Below are positions 62,075 through 64,000 of a stretch of DNA of 64,000 nucleotides, piece after piece. This DNA is from Halostagnicola kamekurae (GTDB lineage Archaea; Halobacteriota; Halobacteria; Halobacteriales; Natrialbaceae): contig NZ_FOZS01000001.1 in NCBI RefSeq assembly GCF_900116205.1, forward strand, positions 1,116,001 to 1,180,000, read 5' to 3'. The notes under the pieces were generated by a model. It was given only the letters and a program-made list of their open reading frames with translations, did not search any database and was not told the origin of the DNA. The stretch's first letter is position 1. Every line of letters starts with the position of its first letter. A program made the position numbers and the translations under genes.

Positions 62075-62461
62075 CGTAGTGATTCCCTCTAATCAGAAGG
62101 AGATAATAAAGGATTGGAACCGTACATCTCGTGGGAATTTATTTTCGTTCAGTTCATGAATGCGAATGCGATTTTCATTCATTTTATTCTACAGCTATAT
62201 CGGCTCTATCCTGTGATTACCCGGTTGATAGGATTCTCATTTCGAGTCGAATTTCGCCTATTCTGGCGATAATACGGTCGGACCTTCCTCCCGAATTTAC
62301 GGTCATTTCCGATTTCGAAACGGTACAGAACCGGCGAAACTCTTATCTGAGAAATTCCCACCATATTCCTTATATGAGATCGAATATCGACCCCCAAATA
62401 ACCATGATTTTCCGGGCTTACGAGAGTGATAATAAACCGTGTTCACGCCGTTCAGTCGTGT
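62075..62461. promoter_or_regulatory. AT-rich divergent promoter region
   Basis: The stretch is much more AT-rich than its surroundings. On the minus strand a CTTTATTATC element (about 62099-62108) precedes the DUF7344 ATG by about 30 nt. On the plus strand GATAATAAACC (about 62427-62437) precedes the DUF1616 ATG by about 30 nt. No convincing gene is seen between them. Confidence 0.5.
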
Positions 62462-63463
62462 ATGAGTGATACCAACTGGTGGTTCCTCGACCTCGCACTC
62501 GTGGTCGCGGGTGCTGGAGCTATCACGATCGGACTGTTCGCGGGGATTTCGGGCTATCTGCGTATTCTACTGGCTATTCCGCTCGTCGTCTTCTTCCCCG
62601 GATACGCACTCGTCGCAATCCTGTTCCCGGATACGGTCGGCGACGATCAGCGATCGTTCGACGACGACCGAACGGGGCTCGGACGAGCGGTTCTGCTCAG
62701 CGGGGGAATTGAGCCGATTGAGCGTCTCATTCTGTCGATCGCGTTTAGCGTCGCGCTCGTCCCCGTGGTTCCCCTTATTGCGACCGTAACCCCATGGGGT
62801 ATTACCTCCAGACCGGTGCTCCTCGGGGTTTCAATACTGACGGTCTGTCTCACGCTCGTGGCGATCGTCTCTCGGTACCGTGTTCCACCCTCGAATCGAT
62901 TCGTTCCGTCGAACATGTTAGTCTTACCCGTGCTAACTGGTGGGGATCACTCGTCGCCGTACACGAAAACGAACACCCGGCCGTACAACGTCGCCCTCGC
63001 GCTGGGGCTGGTCCTGCTGGTCGCAAGTGCCGGGTTCGCGGTCGCGAATCCGGTCCAACACGACGGCTTCACCGAGTTTTCCGTCGAAGGATCGGAGCTA
63101 GACGGTGAGATGCAGACGATGTACGATTCGACGGCGACCGCCGGCGAACCGTACACCGTTCCGCTCTCGATCACGAACCAGGAACACAGCGATCAGACCT
63201 ACACCGTAGTCGCGCTCTTCGAACAGGTCGAGTACGGCAACGGGACCGAGAACTCGGCGTCGGTCACGGAGCGGTCGGTCCTCACCAACGAGTCGATCAG
63301 CGTCGCCGACGGCGAAACCCGAAACGAATCGCTCGAGGTCACGCCGCCGTCGGCGGGTGAGGACCGGCGGCTCACCCTCCTGTTGTACACCGGCGACCCG
63401 CCGGCGAACCCGACTCCCGAAAACGCGTACGAATCCCTCCGGCTTCCGATCGAAGTGCAATAA
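62462..63463 (+). CDS. DUF1616 membrane protein with exported domain
   Basis: This 333-residue protein has four or more membrane helices in the first 160 residues, the DUF1616 block ILLAIPLVVFFPGYALVAIL, an additional helix near residue 185 (VALALGLVLLVASAGFAV), and a beta-rich C-terminal domain with several N-x-S/T sites (GNGTENSASV, NESISV), likely outside the cell. DUF1616 proteins are frequent in haloarchaeal cell-surface loci, function unknown. The ATG at 62462 is set by the TATA-like element 30 nt upstream. Confidence 0.8.
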   Translation: MSDTNWWFLDLALVVAGAGAITIGLFAGISGYLRILLAIPLVVFFPGYALVAILFPDTVGDDQRSFDDDRTGLGRAVLLSGGIEPIERLILSIAFSVALVPVVPLIATVTPWGITSRPVLLGVSILTVCLTLVAIVSRYRVPPSNRFVPSNMLVLPVLTGGDHSSPYTKTNTRPYNVALALGLVLLVASAGFAVANPVQHDGFTEFSVEGSELDGEMQTMYDSTATAGEPYTVPLSITNQEHSDQTYTVVALFEQVEYGNGTENSASVTERSVLTNESISVADGETRNESLEVTPPSAGEDRRLTLLLYTGDPPANPTPENAYESLRLPIEVQ

Positions 63464-64000
63464 GTATCGCTCGAGACGTACCAGTATTCGACGTTCGACG
63501 GGCCGATTCTATTTCGAGGAGCCAATCCGGTCGGACTCCATCCCGGCGACCGTATCCGTCGTTTATCGGGGTCGGGGTTCGACACGGCTGCTATCGAGCA
63601 TTCGAAGCGTGATTCTCGGTTTTCGAGCGATCGCCGTATCGTAGATCCGGATTCGTGCGAGCCATCGGTCACGAGCCGCGAACGAAGAGCGGTAATCATC
63701 CGTCTGTGAAACCCGGTGCTTTCTCGAGTTCTTCCCGCGAACCGAGCGGCCTCAAGGCGAGTCGTCGCCGACCGCAGGCGACACAATGCAGTCGAACGAG
63801 CGGGCGACTGGCCCGGCTAGCTGCGACAACCGGTACGCTAACAACCGAATAAGCGCAGCTCGGTACCAGTCCACACTATTTGCGAATTCGTCGCTCCGAT
63901 TTCGGGGATCGGAGTCGCGTTCTGCGGCGGACGGCGCTGTCTGACGATCGGACTGTCGTCCTGTAGCGGCTGTAGTTCGAAGGATTCTCAGCGCTCTGGA
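63464..64000. other. Right edge, no gene seen
   Basis: I find no protein-like frame with good codon usage on either strand and no RNA gene. Open frames at about 63199-63786 (minus) and 63655-63852 (plus) are Arg/Ser-rich shadows. A further gene may begin beyond the edge. Confidence 0.35.

Noticed and set aside
62131-62469. 112-codon frame in the AT-rich gap before the DUF1616 gene
   Set aside because: Composition is unlike the acidic proteins around it, it overlaps the DUF1616 promoter and start, and no motif is seen.
1-64000. CRISPR array, prophage, rRNA operon, replication origin
   Set aside because: I found no regularly spaced direct repeats, phage structural genes, rRNA sequence or Orc1/Cdc6 gene with origin repeats in this window.

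Overview
The window is chromosomal DNA from a halophilic archaeon (Halobacteria), most likely of the Natrialba/Haloterrigena/Natrinema type. The evidence is high GC with very frequent CTCGAG, strongly acidic proteins, archaeal information-processing genes (L21e, Rpb4/RpoF, aEF1B, KsgA, NreA), many genes with a TATA-like box 25-35 nt before the start codon and no Shine-Dalgarno site (leaderless transcripts), Tat-type secretion signals, a PGF-CTERM-like tail and several haloarchaea-specific DUF families. DUF numbers are given from memory of the families; no database was searched.

Layout. (1) 1-7,006 is a worn region. It has an intact IS6-family element (293-981) that truncates a TRAM-type gene, a frameshifted hydrolase fragment, a membrane-protein fragment, a tight three-gene sugar operon (class II aldolase, FGGY kinase, D-2-hydroxyacid dehydrogenase), and two truncated IS6 copies joined head to head. 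(2) 7,197-17,739 holds core and conserved haloarchaeal genes: SDR oxidoreductase, Get3/ArsA ATPase, aminotransferase, PncC, several membrane DUF proteins, a CPBP protease homologue, DUF302 and a methyltransferase. (3) 17,783-28,591 is informational: NreA DNA repair, a Na+/H+ antiporter with a TrkA domain, a zinc-ribbon/aEF1B pair, the archaeal string L21e-RpoF-DUF655-KsgA-MscS-HemK2, and an HhH-MutS protein. (4) 28,681-45,331 is metabolism and envelope: IlvD, MobA, a polysaccharide flippase, a GHMP protein, an ACR3-like transporter, tRNA-Ser(CGA) with two palindromic tRNA-end mimics, MoxR, a surface PQQ-propeller protein, PEP carboxylase, and the GlmU-like and GlmM-like sugar-nucleotide enzymes. 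(5) 45,604-63,463 is a probable surface-glycan locus: an alkaline-phosphatase-superfamily enzyme, a Bat-type regulator, two paralogous Tat-exported beta-helix proteins, two Tat lipoproteins with deacetylase folds (one apparently catalytically dead), a second flippase, two GT2 glycosyltransferases, an asparagine-synthase-like enzyme, two membrane-anchored winged-helix proteins and a DUF1616 protein.

How they may work together. GlmM/GlmU could supply activated amino sugar, the GT2 enzymes and flippase could build and export a polymer, and the secreted beta-helix and deacetylase proteins could modify it outside the cell, with the asparagine-synthase-like protein possibly adding amide groups. This resembles bacterial exopolysaccharide loci in logic but not in gene content, and is the best candidate here for an undescribed system. 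That function is inference; the gene families are read from the sequence.
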